Assembly: GCA_022592435.1 (NCBI GenBank)
Contig: JABYQS010000197.1
Location: 1-60,160 of the forward strand
Direction: 5' to 3'
DNA: 60,160 nucleotides
Origin: Cerioporus squamosus
Taxonomy: Eukaryota; Basidiomycota; Agaricomycetes; Polyporales; Polyporaceae
In this document: positions 1 to 11,734 of the stretch, piece by piece
Layout: every line of letters starts with the position of its first letter
How positions within the stretch are numbered: position 1 is the first letter of the stretch
Notes under the pieces: generated by a model
The model's database searches: none
Told to the model about the DNA's origin: nothing
The model's input: only the letters and a program-made list of their open reading frames with translations
Position numbers and translations under genes: made by a program

Positions 1-213
1 AGCATATTTTCACTCCGAAGATTGTCGCGCCTTTGCGTGGACCTCCTGTTTCTCGGGAGCGATCTCCCATGCGCTGGCCCGATGAGGCTACTGGCAGGAC
101 AAGCAGCACAGTGAACGAGCCTCATTACACACGCAACTTTTACCCTCTCGCTACCAGAGACCGCCCGTTATCTCTGCATGTACATCCCTGTGTCGTAAGT
201 TTCCTGTGCATGT

Positions 214-705
214 GTGAGAAGCCGCGGATGTAACTTATGCTTTGCATTCCAGGAGTACCTCTCGAGCTTTCATGACAACATGCCATCGTCCCCCAACACG
301 CTGTGCACCACAGGCTCAAGAGCGTCACTTTCCCCGGATTATGGATGCAATGTGCGCATCCCGACAGATCTCCTGCACTTAGGAACCGCGTTTGACGCGG
401 TATCCACCGGTTCTGAGAGTACTTCGGACTCGACAACCTCAGGATCCCCCATAACAACCCGGGAGGGCGCCCAACACAATGTTGCCGGTGACCTTTCTCC
501 TGGCCATCGCTCAATGTCGGGTATTCACATGCCATGCGAGCTTGATAACGACATCCACCAGCTTGCAGTAGCTCATGACGAGCCCATGCGCACGTTATTG
601 TTCTACATTCACCTGGCCGTAGTTCTCGCCCTGGTTCTGCTGGCAAAACCGGGGCAGGGAGAACAAGAGCAACACCCCGTATGGGAGGCTCTTAGATTTG
701 ACTGA
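214..705 (+). CDS. Doubtful ORF, 163 codons, in the transposon 5' flank
   Basis: An uninterrupted reading frame upstream of the transposase gene. The predicted protein is Ser/Thr/His-rich with one hydrophobic stretch near the C-terminus (about residues 128-142) that could be a membrane segment. I recognise no family. It lies on the same strand as the transposase gene and about 170 bp before its first plausible start, so it could be an upstream exon, a transposon passenger ORF or chance. Codon composition gives no strong support. Kept only because it is the longest frame in this stretch. Confidence 0.2.
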   Translation: MRSRGCNLCFAFQEYLSSFHDNMPSSPNTLCTTGSRASLSPDYGCNVRIPTDLLHLGTAFDAVSTGSESTSDSTTSGSPITTREGAQHNVAGDLSPGHRSMSGIHMPCELDNDIHQLAVAHDEPMRTLLFYIHLAVVLALVLLAKPGQGEQEQHPVWEALRFD

Positions 706-875
706 TGTACGGAGTTGATAGGACCTTCTTTTTACGGTCAATGCATGCGGTTACCTTAACTGGCGCTGAGGAGCGAGAGTTGACTAGTTTGCTCAAAGTT
801 TGCTGACGACGGCCTTCCCTAGGCTGCCTAGAGTCCCCGGAGCCTCCCATTGCTCTCCTTCGTTCCTCACCACCC

Positions 876-3800
876 ATGCCAGTATGCACTTGCGAGGTCT
901 GTTTGGACTGGACTTACAAGGACGTCGATGGTACCCGGAAGCCCGGCCGTGAAGTTGACGCCCCCACTGCGAAAGGACACAAGTACGCAGCAGCCATGAA
1001 ACGCAAGCTCGAGCAAGCACATAAGAAGCCTAAACAACAATCGGCTCGAGATGGCGGCGACGACGACATCGACGACGACAACCACGACGACGACGACGAC
1101 GACGATGACAACAACAACTCCAGTGATCGGGACCAAACATCGAAGGTTCGCGATACCGTGTTCCTCTCTACTCTTGCAGGGCAGCAGCCGAAGGAGCTGC
1201 CTATCCGGGGTCGTGATAAGGCTCCTAGCAAGAAGGCCAAGAAGAAGGTGAGTACAGACGCACCTCCCTTTTTGCCTGCAAGTTCCCCCTCAAGCTCAAG
1301 ACGTATATAATATCGCGAACAGATGCGAGAGCAGCAACGCTCATCCCCCAAAGAAGCCGGCCTCAGCCAACCCGGGCACGATGTGCCCTCAAACTCTGAT
1401 TCAGCGCCAGCGGATCCTGACCATGTTCGCATCTCTTGCATGCTTGCTGTGAGCGAACCTGATGTTGTTGCTTTGTAGGCGAGGCGAGTCATGGAGCGCA
1501 AGGCAGAGCTCGCCAAGCTTCAATCCTTGCTTGCTCGTCAATCAAGGCTCGTTAGTCGCTATGACAAGCTTCGGTTCCAATCCCCACCTGCTTCGCCGAA
1601 CGATCCTCCTGCGGAGCTGGAGTACTCACACCATAACAGCGCCCAGCTCATCCGGCACCGGGGGTGGGTGGCAGGGGAGCTACAGCGTATCTGCGCTTAC
1701 GAGCCGGTTGGTGACGGAGTCGCTGACCGACACCTTAAAGCAATGGTTCGGGACTTTCAGCAAGAGATGGATCGGTTGGATCAGCTCCAGAATAGAGCAT
1801 GGCATGAGGAGATGGTGAAGTCGGGCGTGGCATATATGGATATACCAGGCTTTGATTGGGTACCTGCCCCAGACGGTACGTGTATTGCATACGGCATATA
1901 CAACCGATGGTAACTGAAGAGTTCGTCATGAAGTGCAAGTCTTCGATCCGAAGACTTCCAAGTTCCCTCCGTTCATCATCGCCTCCCTCTTTCTTGTCAC
2001 GGTACTGCACACAATTGCCGGTGTTAGTCGTCCCCACACTCAGCTTGTTCTGACCACGATCCGGGTCGTTCTTTTCGGCGCTCTAGCCTGGTCGAATCCA
2101 CCCACTCTCTCAACATCCTCGAGATCACGGAAGGCACTGCTGGACAGCGTCCCCATCGACGTTCGTCAGGTGCTGAAGGACCTGAAGGTTGATCCCAAAT
2201 CCCATATCACACTTTACGCATCATGTCCCTCTTGCTGTGCCACCTATGCGCCAGATCCATCGAACAAGGACGACCCATACCCTCACCGATGCACGCACTC
2301 TGTGACGGACCAAGGGATCTGTGACACTCCCCTGGTGTTCCGGCAGGAGCGGCCTCCCACGAAGAAGAGGAAATCCGTCAGAGTCATCTACAAGCCGCTG
2401 CGTCCTTACCCATACCATTCATTGAAGGTGTTCATCGCTCGACTTCTCAGAAGACTTGGCATCGAAGATCTCTTGGAGGGCTCTTGGACGCGGAGCAGTC
2501 CCGATGGGAAGTGGCACGACGTCATGGATGCTCCTGCCATCCGTGAGTTCCGCGGTCCCGACGGAAAGACATACTTCTCGGTACAGCTCCATGGCGAGTT
2601 ACATCTGGTCTTCAGCCTCTTCGTTGATTGGTTCAATCCCCACAGCAACAAGGCCGGTGGCAAGTCGCACTCCGTCGGCGCGATCTACCTGGCTTGCCTC
2701 AATCTTCCCCCTCACCTGCGGTTCCGTCCGGAGTATATATTCTTGGCAGGGGTTATTCCAGGTCCTAAGGAACCCGACGTCACGCAGCTGAATCACTTCC
2801 TCCGCCCTCTCGTCGATGAGCTCCTTGAGTTCTGGCATACCGGAGTCTTCGTCAAGCCGACTGCGAAGCGCGCAGCCGGTAGACCAGTACGTGTTGCGGT
2901 CATTCCCCTTGTTTGCGACCTTCCTGCCCTTCGCAAGGTTGCTGGGTTCCACGGCCATGGGTCCGAACACTTCTGTTCCTTCTGTCCCCTGCACCTGCAC
3001 GAAATGTCAAATGCCGATCGTTCAACATGGCCAAAAGGGCGGACGTGGTCAGAGCACCTCCAGATTGCGACGGAGTGGAGGGATGCACCGACCGACAAGG
3101 CGCAAGAGGATCTACTGAAGAAGCATGGACTCCGCTGGTCCGAGCTCCTTCGCCTTGAATACTGGGATCCCACCAAGTTCGCTCTTGTGGACACCATGCA
3201 CAACATGTTCCTCGGGGAGCTCCGGCATCACTGCATGGATATCTTCAAGCTCGGCCATGTTCGTGAAACACCGAAGAGGACCGCCGCCGTGCACACTCCC
3301 ATCGAACAACAGGCCCAGCTAGACCGCATCCTGAGATACCTGAAGGGCCTACAAGCGAACAGGTTGGCAGATATGCGAAAGGATTACCTGCTCGCTGTCG
3401 CTCGGTATAACCAGGTCTTCGTCTCGGGGAAAGATCCCACACGGCGACACATCGCGGATGCACTGGTGAAATGGGTACGTCTACCAATACGTTCAGGTTC
3501 ATCATGCAGAGTCTCACCACGCAATCAGCACCAACCGAGGATCGATGTCGAAGGTGCTATTCGTCTACCGCCCGTACTGGACAAACCCACCAACACCTTT
3601 ACGCTTCCCGGTGAAGCAGAAGAAGAGGAGTATGGCACTGAGTATCGTCTTTTCGACCATGCAGCCCGTGAGCAACTCCGCAGGGATATTGTCCATGCTG
3701 TGGTCCCCAGTTGGGTGGAGAAGCCTCCGTCAAACATCGGGGAGGCGAGCCATGGGAAGCTGAAGGCGGATCAGTGGAGAACTCTCTGTACCATCTTCAT

Positions 3801-4987
3801 GGTCCTAACGCTCGTGCCGCTCTGGGGCCATGCCAGTGCCACCGCTGAGCAACGCGCAGTGCTCGAGAACTTTGTGTCGCTCATAGTCGCTGTTGACGCC
3901 GCCACGCGAAGATCTATGACCCCCGCTCGTGCAGATCTCTTCGATCGACACATGGAGAACTATGTGAAGGGACTTCGCACGCTCTTCAACCACAAACTGA
4001 CACCCAACCATCATCTCTCCCTCCATCTCAAGGACTGTCTCCTGCTTTTTGGTCCCGTTCATGGCTGGTGGTCCTATCCGTTTGAACGACTCAATGGTCT
4101 TCTCCAACGCTTCAACACCAACCACAAGCCGGGTACATTCTGTCTCCTCAATGTTCTCGAGCCGTGCTGACGAGATATGGGCCTTCGCTTGTCAGATACA
4201 ATCCCGATGACATTCATGAGATACTTCTACATGGGTGCCGGCTTGCGTTGGCTAGTAAGCAACATCACATGGCCGGACGAGGCTGTCTATAAGGACTGGA
4301 TGACTTCGTTCTTGGGCGCGTTCAAAGAAGCCACGCGGGGAACTCGCTTCTCTGATCTTGCCTCATTTCTCAGCTCCGCCGACAAACCATTCGAGTACAA
4401 CAAGAAGCGTCAGGAGGCACTTCCCAGGCCCCTCTACGATCAGCTCTACCGGTTACTCTGTCCGGAGTTAAGGAACCCCAAGTTCCAGTCGGGTTATGTC
4501 GGGAAACACACTGGCGTCCCTTTACTCCCAACGGACGCACAGTACGTGCATAGTGTGCAGCGAGGCGGCCTCCTCTTCTGCACTCAGACCCACGGACATC
4601 GCAACTCCTTCATCATCTTTCGGCATCCCTCCACAGGTGAAATGTCTGCAGGATCCATTCAGCACATCTTCTACCATCGTCGCCGAGAAATGTCTACGAA
4701 GGTTGTGGAGCCTTTTGTCGTCATTCGCCCATACGTCCAGCTTTCTGAAGAACATCAAGCCCTGGACCCCTTCCAAGCATTTCCCGACTTGGACACAAAG
4801 CTGTACTATGACGAGCTGAGCTCTCCTCTCGTCATTCGACTCAGTGACGTAGTCTGTCACTTCGCTGCACTCACTTACACACCGGACGATATCGGGAAAC
4901 CGTGCATTATTGCGAGATCACTAGACAGGGTGAGCTCCTTTTGCTTGACATTCGATCCCGCCATGCTGATGAAAGCTATAGGAGTAA
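876..4987 (+). CDS. Plavaka/Tnp2-type (CACTA-like) transposase, multi-exon
   Basis: Probable DNA transposase of the Tnp2/Plavaka group abundant in Agaricomycetes. The N-terminal exon (876-1247) opens with a Cys motif (CTCEVC), followed by a basic segment and a long Asp/Asn run. Introns I can place are 1248-1322, 1876-1933 (phase-matched), 4133-4195 (phase-matched, rejoins HKP with DTIPMTFMRYF) and 4930-4981. One or two more are likely near 1426-1479 and 3475-3537. The main exon (1934-4132) has the family landmarks in order: YPYHSLKVFIARLL, HSVGAIYLACLNLP, the FLAGVIPGPKEP block, a Cys/His segment (HGHGSEHFCSFC), DTMHNMFLGELRHH and GWWSYPFERLNGLLQRFN. The last exon adds only Glu and a stop. 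No internal stop or frameshift is needed, so it may be recently active. Terminal inverted repeats and TSD were not found; the left end may lie outside the window. Family known, activity inferred. Confidence 0.85.
1054..1120 (+). repeat. GAC/GAN trinucleotide repeat coding an acidic tract
   Basis: A GAC-rich trinucleotide run inside the first transposase exon encodes a tract almost entirely of Asp and Asn. Such tracts are slippage-prone. It sits between the N-terminal Cys motif and a basic KKAKKK segment, so the N-terminus alternates acidic and basic blocks. Confidence 0.8.
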
Positions 4988-6140
4988 TAGTGTAACGCTA
5001 TTGAGTTGCTTTCATGATGAACAAGGAGCTCGCGTACAAGCACGGATTCAAAGGGGGGTCATGGCGGTGCGTGCCTGGCTGTAGAGCGGAAGTAAATGGG
5101 CGAGAACAGGAGGAGATGAGGACTTGCGGTGCGTCCCGCACCCTCGGACCTTACGAGACGAGAGCGCGTGCGAAGCGGGAGGTGGAGCTTGCAGATGTAT
5201 GCTCATGTGAGCGTCGTCCAGTTGGCCAGGAGCGGCAGAGTGCCGTAGAGAGTGCCTGAGAAGCCGATGTCAGTCACAAGAAGCGACGGCAAGGGGTGGC
5301 TCCCTGCTATGTTCAGCCTCGTCTGCACAGGGGAAGAGCTCATGTTAGCACCGTCACAAGCTCAGAAGAGCATGCGAACAAACCCACATTGCAGGGATGT
5401 AACTGAGCTTGCGAACGGGTAGACGCGAGCGGGTCAGAGCGTTCAGGAGCTCCGGGGAGCGCGCGCAGGAGCTTGCAAGAGCGGTGGTCGAGCGGCAAGC
5501 AGCCAGTTGAAGCATCGACCAGCAGCGCCGCAGCGTCGATGAAGCGCCAACGTGAACGCGGACGAAGCGCCTCGGAGCGGAATAGGCATTGTCATATAAG
5601 TATGCTTGAATGCACGCGCGCCGGGGTGCAAAGGGATACCTCTTTGCACGTCGACGAGCTTGCGCACGGCTTCATGCGCGGTCGCCGGTCGCTCTCGCCG
5701 GTGGTCAAAGTGTGCACCATTGGAGCACCTTTGGGCACCGACGAGCTCAGACAAGGACCACTAGCGCTCTCGGCCGCGTAGGCGGACGTCAAAGACGAGC
5801 ACGCCGAGGTTGAGCGGAATTCTGCATAGACGAAGCTATCCAGAGGCCCGCAGGAAAGCGCCGCACAGCTGCGTGCGAGCTGCTCAGGAAAGCTCGGCAG
5901 GAGCTATCGTCGAAGCCTACAGTGAGAGGTTGTGCATTTTGAGCTCCAATGCGCCACCAAGGTGCACCCTCGGAGCATACTCGTAGCTTCGGGCGAGCGC
6001 CCTCGAAGCGCCTCTGTAGCTCCAAGAGTGCGATCTCAGGGCGCGTCTGAAGCCTTGGGCGAGCATGCTAGGAGCAGGTCTTCAGCTTCGAATAAGCTGT
6101 TCAGGAGCGCCATTGAGTATGCCCAAGTCCATAGCCCTCT
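4988..6140. other. Noncoding, GAGC-rich tract downstream of the transposase gene
   Basis: No supportable gene. From about 5250 to 6130 the plus strand is rich in short purine-biased words such as GAGC, AGCTTG and GGAGC, repeated irregularly. This gives several short open frames that look like compositional artefacts. It may be the 3' part of the transposon or older repeat debris. I did not find a clear terminal repeat. Confidence 0.5.
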
Positions 6141-6145
6141 GGAGT

Positions 6146-6243
6146 GACTCACCTGTTTCCGCTCAGAGGACTTGCGGCACTCCCTGATTCCCGCTCATAA
6201 GACTTGCCGCCTGCTCACCTATTTCCACTCGTCGGAACACGTC
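6146..6243 (+). repeat. Degenerate ~33-bp tandem repeat, three units
   Basis: Three successive units share the pattern CTCACCTgTTTCCgCTC followed by AGGACTTGC-like sequence: about 6149-6178, 6179-6212 and 6213-6243. The middle unit is the most diverged. The third unit also forms one arm of a longer-range inverted repeat with 6470-6492. Confidence 0.6.
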
Positions 6244-6492
6244 AAGTCTCCCGTTGGGAGAAATTTGATGTCTTCATTCACAGGACATAGAGAGCAGAAA
6301 GGAGGGACATAGGTCGGAAAGCCCTTGGACAGGATTACTGTCCCGCCGTTGTCCCACTAATGTCCGACCGTTCCCCGCTTTTGGAACATCCACGTGCCAT
6401 ATTACACAGCCACTCCATTTCCTACAAAAGTCCAACTGCCGTTCGATTTGACCTTTCTGCAGACCGATTCCGACGGTCGGAAATGGGTGAGC
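6213..6492. repeat. Inverted repeat pair, ~23-bp arms, ~280-bp span (MITE-like)
   Basis: The arm at 6213-6235 reads GCTCACCTATTTCC and continues to GTCGG. The segment at 6470-6492 is its reverse complement with about five mismatches. The 280-bp span suggests a degraded miniature inverted-repeat element or a long hairpin. I could not define a target-site duplication, so boundaries are provisional. GGTCGGA/TCCGACC words recur inside. Confidence 0.5.
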
Positions 6493-6753
6493 CAGTTCAT
6501 CTCTCCGACGCTCGGAAACGCGGCTGAAATCACTGGGAAATTATAGAATCCCGACCTATTTCCCACCTATTTCTCCCCTGGGGATGCCACGGCATGCCTG
6601 TCGTGAGGGCGGGGCTTGAAAAACGCCCGGATTTGGGGGACGTCGCCTCGCCCGAACGGGACATCCTCCACGCGCCGATATGTCATGGCAGAAGGCGGGA
6701 AACATAGCGCATAGGGGGGAATGGCCAGCAGGCGTGCGCTGCTGAAAGGGGAT

Positions 6754-6854
6754 ACTCTAGTTAGAGTCCGTTCATGCATGAGGACAGATTCTAACTAGAG
6801 CGGTCAATGGATCAGGCCTGGATTCTAATTAGAGATGTTCATGTATCAGCCTGC
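6754..6854 (+). repeat. Tandem repeat, three ~33-bp units with TCTARYTAGAG core
   Basis: Three adjacent units (about 6754-6786, 6787-6820, 6821-6854) each start with a TCTA-x-x-TAGAG core followed by a GTTCATG-like half (GTCCGTTCATG, CGGTCAATGG, ATGTTCATG) and a CAG/CCTG end. The first core is a perfect 12-bp palindrome, CTCTAGTTAGAG. It sits just downstream of the F-box pseudogene on the opposite strand. Confidence 0.7.
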
Positions 6855-6884
6855 CAGCATGAGGTGCCTGGATCCGGTACTTAC

Positions 6885-7930
6885 TCAGCTACCTGCGCAG
6901 ACGAACAAAAGGCTGAGAAAAGACGCACCATAGCGGGAGAAAGGTCGGAAACCGGTTCCCAGAAAGTCAAGCGAACTACCAGGGTGGTTAGCCGCGCGCG
7001 CGGAGGCTCGTCGATAGCAAAGCGAGGCCGTCGAAGTTGCTGTTTCTGGCTGTGGAGAATCCCAGGTATTCTGGACGCGTGAGGGACAACACCAGCGAGG
7101 TAAGGCAGGTCTCTGGGTCTTCCAGACCATCCGTTTTCGAGGATGAGTCGGCGGACGTGACAGGCTACTCGGAAGATGTAAATGTCGATTAACAATCCGC
7201 CCGGAAAACTCTTCTATGTGCTGCCATGCGCCTCCGCCGGCAGCTGCAGGGGCTTGTCGATGAGCAACGTTTATAGCATGGCTGTGCCGGAGCGTCTCTA
7301 CCATGGTTGGCGAGAAGTCGCGACCTTCGAAAGTCCCGTCTTCTTCGCGGCAGGTCTTCACGGACATGTGGGTGAGATTGGGGAATGCTTGTGTCAAAGG
7401 GGCGAGGATGAAGGTGCTATAGTAGCAATAGACGGAGTCGATGACGAGGCGACGCATCCTCGGATACGCCTTGCCCGATGGGATATACTCACCGGTTACA
7501 TACCACCGCCTACGCGAGAGCTCCTCGAGGGTCTCCGCGAAGTTCTCAAGGAGAAGAGTGGGATGGCACTGCGGCCAGGCTTTGGTCGCCGGCGGTCTCT
7601 CAAAAGCTGTCACGGGCGTCTGGGATCCAACATACCGACACAGACTTGAGCGGGGCTCGCAGCAGCCGTAGCAACCTGCACGCCAGGCGACCCGCATCCC
7701 AAGATAGATTGAGGTGGATCAAGGACTTGAGCATCGCCAGACCAACGACGAGAGATGCGATAGACCAACCGCTCCTCCGCCTCAAGCCCAACTTGTTTCT
7801 GAAGCACGACTTTGGCTCCTTCCTGGTTGAGGAAGCGGCAGGTAGACATGATCGCCAGGCCTGTCTGATGCGAATCGAATAGAGCGATGATGTCCAGCAG
7901 GATGTCGCAGTTGAGCTTGAGCGACTTCAT
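6885..7930 (-). pseudogene. F-box/LRR-like protein, frameshifted relic
   Basis: A family of F-box plus leucine-rich-repeat proteins is greatly expanded in Agaricomycetes. Here the putative start (7930) leads into an F-box-like segment (NCDILLDIIALF, then STCRFLNQEGAKVVL). LRR-like text follows but is split over three frames. The frame changes near 7750 (into SLVVGLAMLKSLIHLNLSW), again near 7610 (into TLLLENFAETLEELSRRRW and AFPNLTHMSVKTC), and again near 7195 (into LIDIYIFRVACHVRRLIL). The pieces adjoin without splice signals, so repeated indels fit better than introns. I infer a pseudogene. Sequencing error at three sites is the less likely alternative. Confidence 0.6.
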
Positions 7931-8469
7931 AGTGGTAGGGTGGGATCCTGCGACAGCTTCAGACTTAGCTGATGCCACACGACCGACGCAGAATTCGCAC
8001 CTGTTGTTAGTTGAGCAGTGGATCGCAGAAAGGGTTTCCAAGGCAAAAGCGGCCAGCTCACCTCGAGGAGACGGCTTCTATACCACGAGGCTCCGTACGG
8101 GCCGGGTCTCGGCAAGGCGTAACGACCACGGACGTAGTGGCAGGACTCCGGGCACATTAAAACCTTGCGGTTGCTATTCTTGTCCCGAGAAGAGCTTCAT
8201 GAGCTCGATGCACGATGTGAGTCGGAAGCGTATGCAGGGAGAGTCGTAGGGGGAGGGTTGAGTTGTTATTCCCTCCTCGGTTTAGGCAGGAAGGCACGCT
8301 GCGAGTTTCCAACTTTGATAGCGGGGCAGAGCATGCATTGCGATAGCAGCAAAATACAGAGCAGAGTACAGCAGACAGCAGCACAGACACGCGCTGAGCC
8401 TCTGCGCGTCAGCAATAGCACGTTCAAGGTCAAAGCCGCAGGATGGAAGATTAACTCACGACGATGATA

Positions 8470-9787
8470 CTACGACATCAGACGCTTCAGCTGGTATATT
8501 CCTTCCCGGGCAACCGCCACGGTATCGTATACAACCCTTTCGGACGTAGACTCTTCTCGGGATCGTAGCCTCCAGCGGAGCATTGACTCGTCGGTGCGAC
8601 TGTAGATGCTGTGGAAGATTCGCTCTGCGGCGTCGGCCGTGGGGCGCTGCGCTGGATTCTTCCACTTCATCATGTTGATGAGCGGTTGGATGACTTCAAG
8701 ACCATGGTATTTCTGTCGGCCCGTTCAATCAATCTTTTGTATGAGATGGAGGTGGCTACTCACCGATACGAACTCCTTGTAGTACAGGTTGCCCAACGCG
8801 AACACATCTGCCAGATAAGCGTCGTACGGAACCTCCGAAGACAACTCCGGAATCTCCTTGTCTCTGCCGGTGCGCCCAAGGACGAGGGTAGACTCCCCTT
8901 CTTCAAACAGTCTGGAGAGGCCGAAATCGATGAAGTAATACCGGACGGGCCAGATGGTACGTGTTAGAGGGCGGAGCTCGTGGATAGCGTCTATGGAGTA
9001 GTCGCGCCGGACAGGATGATGGCCTTCGGGATATAAATCTCGACCGTCCATCATGACGTTTGCCGCACCAATGTCCCTATGAGGTGAATGAGCATTCTCC
9101 GAAGGGGCCCATAACATGGAGACGAACCGGTGAGCTACACGTCGTTTATGCAGAAAAGAGAGACCCTGAACGTTCATCAGCATGTCTCTACTAGCGGCAG
9201 AGCGAGCAAGAACAGACCTCTAGTGTCTGACGAATGAAGTCCATGACTTCACCAATCGTGCAGAATTCAGGGTCGTTGAATGGCCGCAGATATGGCATCA
9301 CCAGTAATGAGAGTGACGCATCGAAGGGGTCCGTGAAGACGTCGAGGACCGGTACGGCATGGTTCTCTGGTTCATGTATCTGAGAGAGATGCTTAGCAAT
9401 TGAAATCTCGCGACTATCATTCCGAGTGCTCTTGATCGAGACGACACGCCCATCCGTGCGACGAGTCGCGTCAATGACATGGGGATACTGTGAATGCAGT
9501 CAGTTCCGTCATAAGCAGGAGACTGGTGTGTCACTCACGGTGATGATGATAGAGTCTTCACAGAACATCGGGTCGCGGTTCGTTCCGATCCATGAAGGTT
9601 TCCAGTTGGGATGATAGCGTGGCCTGAGGGTGTAACCACTCTCGTGGAGAAAGACATAACGGTCGCGCCAGTATTGTTCCGCTTCGACCAGGTCGTAGAA
9701 TCCGTCGTTAGTGTCATTTGCAAACCGTTCTGCAGCTTCTTTCGACACAAATATGTAGTGGGGGAGACGAGGGGGATGGGCGTTCAT
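8470..9787 (-). CDS. Agaricomycete protein kinase-like family, multi-exon
   Basis: Predicted protein kinase of the fold expanded in mushroom-forming fungi. In order: an N-terminal region with YWRDRYVFLHESGYTLRPRY and FCEDSIIIT; a beta-3 lysine in VVSIKST; VPVLDVF and LLVMPYLRPF; a catalytic loop with HRD and Asn (HRDIGAANVMM, joined across intron 9077-9127 in phase); the YYFIDFGLSR metal-binding motif; the APE-region equivalent PELSSEVPYDAYLADVFALGN; and a C-terminal helix with MMKWKNPAQRPTADAAERI ending at 8470. The essential Lys, Asp (HRD) and Asp (DFG) are present, so it could be active, although VSIK replaces VAIK. The start is uncertain: 9787 (MNAHPP) fits the family, and in-frame Met codons occur further upstream. 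It probably phosphorylates Ser/Thr; substrate unknown. Confidence 0.8.
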
Positions 9788-10157
9788 CGGGTAGTTACAT
9801 GGATGGAAGAAAGAAACAAGATCGCGCGGTCGAACTTGGTTTGCGATGGCCAGCGCCCATGTCACCTGCGACCGTGGGAACATCAAAAGTGCCTTATTTG
9901 GGAAAAGGCTGTGCCCAGGGCGGCTGGACCGGGTTCGCAAGAACATCGATACACGCTGCATCCTCGTTGTTTGTTTCCCATCTCTATGATGGTCATGCTA
10001 AAAGCATGCGAGCATATTGGGCAAGGACAAGGCTTGTTCCTCCCTTCCACCGGGATCGACGTATTCTGACTTCCAGACCCCTCCCGAATCGACAGGCTTC
10101 CCAAGCTTTCCGACATTCCCTTGCCTATACCTCGCTGTCCCGTCGTGGTTGGCCATC

Positions 10158-11316
10158 ATGTCGGGTTCGGACGGCGCAGAGTACAGTATGAGCGTCTTCG
10201 GGGTCGTTGTTGGGGCCATTGGGACATTCACGGTGATACCCATGATCTGGAGTGTCATTCAAAGCCAGTTGCCTCCAGCGAAGTTCAAGAAACTCGAGCA
10301 GACTTTGCTGGACACCGAAACGCTTCTCCGCTCCATCATCGAGGAAGGCCTTCAACTTCGCGAGATGCGCCACTTTGAGGGTAACCTGAACAAGTGAGCC
10401 ACTCGAATTTACTATTTGCCACAATCGGCTGACCGCGCCCTTCAGGTTCCGCTCCAGTACAGAGCGGGTACGCGAGGAGACATACAGAGCCACCACGTTC
10501 TGGGAGCAGGTCGACGCCTGGTTTGACGGCTTGTCGTCTCGGATTGGGGTCTTATGCAAGCAGATCCAGGAGGTCCGTGCAAGTATTTGTGTAAGTACTC
10601 CATGTGCACTATCATTGCTGGCCGCTCATATTGAACTGCGAAACTTTCTAGGAAAGTAGTGCTGAAGCGAGAGCACAGCTATCGGGCGGAGAGGAAGTCG
10701 TTACACCAGTTTGCCGCGGACTACTGGCCCGGCTGGGTCGTGGTCTGCGTCACACGTTCGCCTTTGGTGAGTGTCCTCTTGCATGCTTGGATGTCGTCCC
10801 GTACCCATATTCCCAGTTCTTAGGAAGACCGCCACCATTGACGTTGCAGAGCTTGCAGCGCCTACCGGAAAGCTCGGCGGTTGCTCTGACTCGGCCGTAC
10901 CTGCATGCGCGCAAGCAGTGCCACCTAATGATGCACTCAGGACGGTATCTTCAATGTCTGCCCAAAGCAATGCGGACCCCGGGCGTACTACTTCAGGTAC
11001 CGCACCCGGGAAGAAGCGCATGCAGAGAGTTCTGCATGCCATCGGCCGCCTGGAGCAAGAGATGACCGCGCGCCGTGTGCGCAATGCCGCACTCAGGAAG
11101 ATCATGCAGGCTGCCAAACGGCAGCGATCAACTCCCGGTGTCGCCCAGTCCTCCCATTCCCGTCGCTCACGCAAGCCGCGCAGCCTCCGCATTCCCTCCG
11201 GCACTGCCGCCCACCTCGTGGTTTTGTCGCAGACATGCGACTTCGAGGACGAGTCAGACGTCGAGTCGTGGGAGGACGAGCTTGTTGTGCCCGGCAAGGA
11301 CCATTCGTTCGCCTAG
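10158..11316 (+). CDS. Hypothetical membrane-anchored protein, four exons
   Basis: I do not recognise the family. Start 10158 (MSGSDGAEYSM) precedes one clear hydrophobic segment (residues about 12-32, FGVVVGAIGTFTVIPMIW), then a helical, charged region (KFKKLEQTLLDTETLLRSII). Introns 10394-10445, 10591-10651 and 10767-10816 have GT-AG ends and keep phase, which is good support for a real gene. The last exon (10817-11316) is Ser/Arg-rich with a basic helix (GKKRMQRVLHAIGRLEQEM) and an acidic C-terminus (EDESDVESWEDE). The layout suggests a type II or tail-exposed membrane protein with a soluble cytosolic region, without indication of activity. It converges with the P450 gene downstream on the opposite strand. 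An upstream in-frame Met codon is possible. Confidence 0.65.
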
Positions 11317-11734
11317 GCCGAAGGTTCAATGCTTGCCTTCGCCTCTCCCCGCGACTTTTGATTGCGAGATGGCGCTCTATTGTCTATGGAGCCTTCCGCG
11401 TCGGCTCGACACATTGCGTCTTGTCATGGTACCATAACGCGTTACCATGACACCCTTATGCAGAGACCCTAGCTGTGTATGTCAGACATTTCTCCTTCCG
11501 AATCCTTGTTGCTGTTCTGTGCTATCTCTCCATCCCTGTATACCGCATATGTACCATCTCATCCTCATGACGACACTTTTTATTCTCGTTGTTGTATGTC
11601 TGTACTTTGTACTCGCTCCCTGAGGGCGTGCGTTTGAATGTCAGCTCCTCTCTCCCGTATCGTACTGTGTGCTTCTCTGTTCTCCATTCGAGACGACCTC
11701 CGCCTGTCAACAGGCAGACGCTTCAAGCTGTTGG
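11317..11734. other. Convergent intergenic region
   Basis: No gene seen. This stretch holds the 3' ends of the plus-strand membrane protein gene and the minus-strand P450 copy 1. It is pyrimidine-rich on the plus strand, consistent with 3' untranslated and terminator sequence. Confidence 0.6.
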
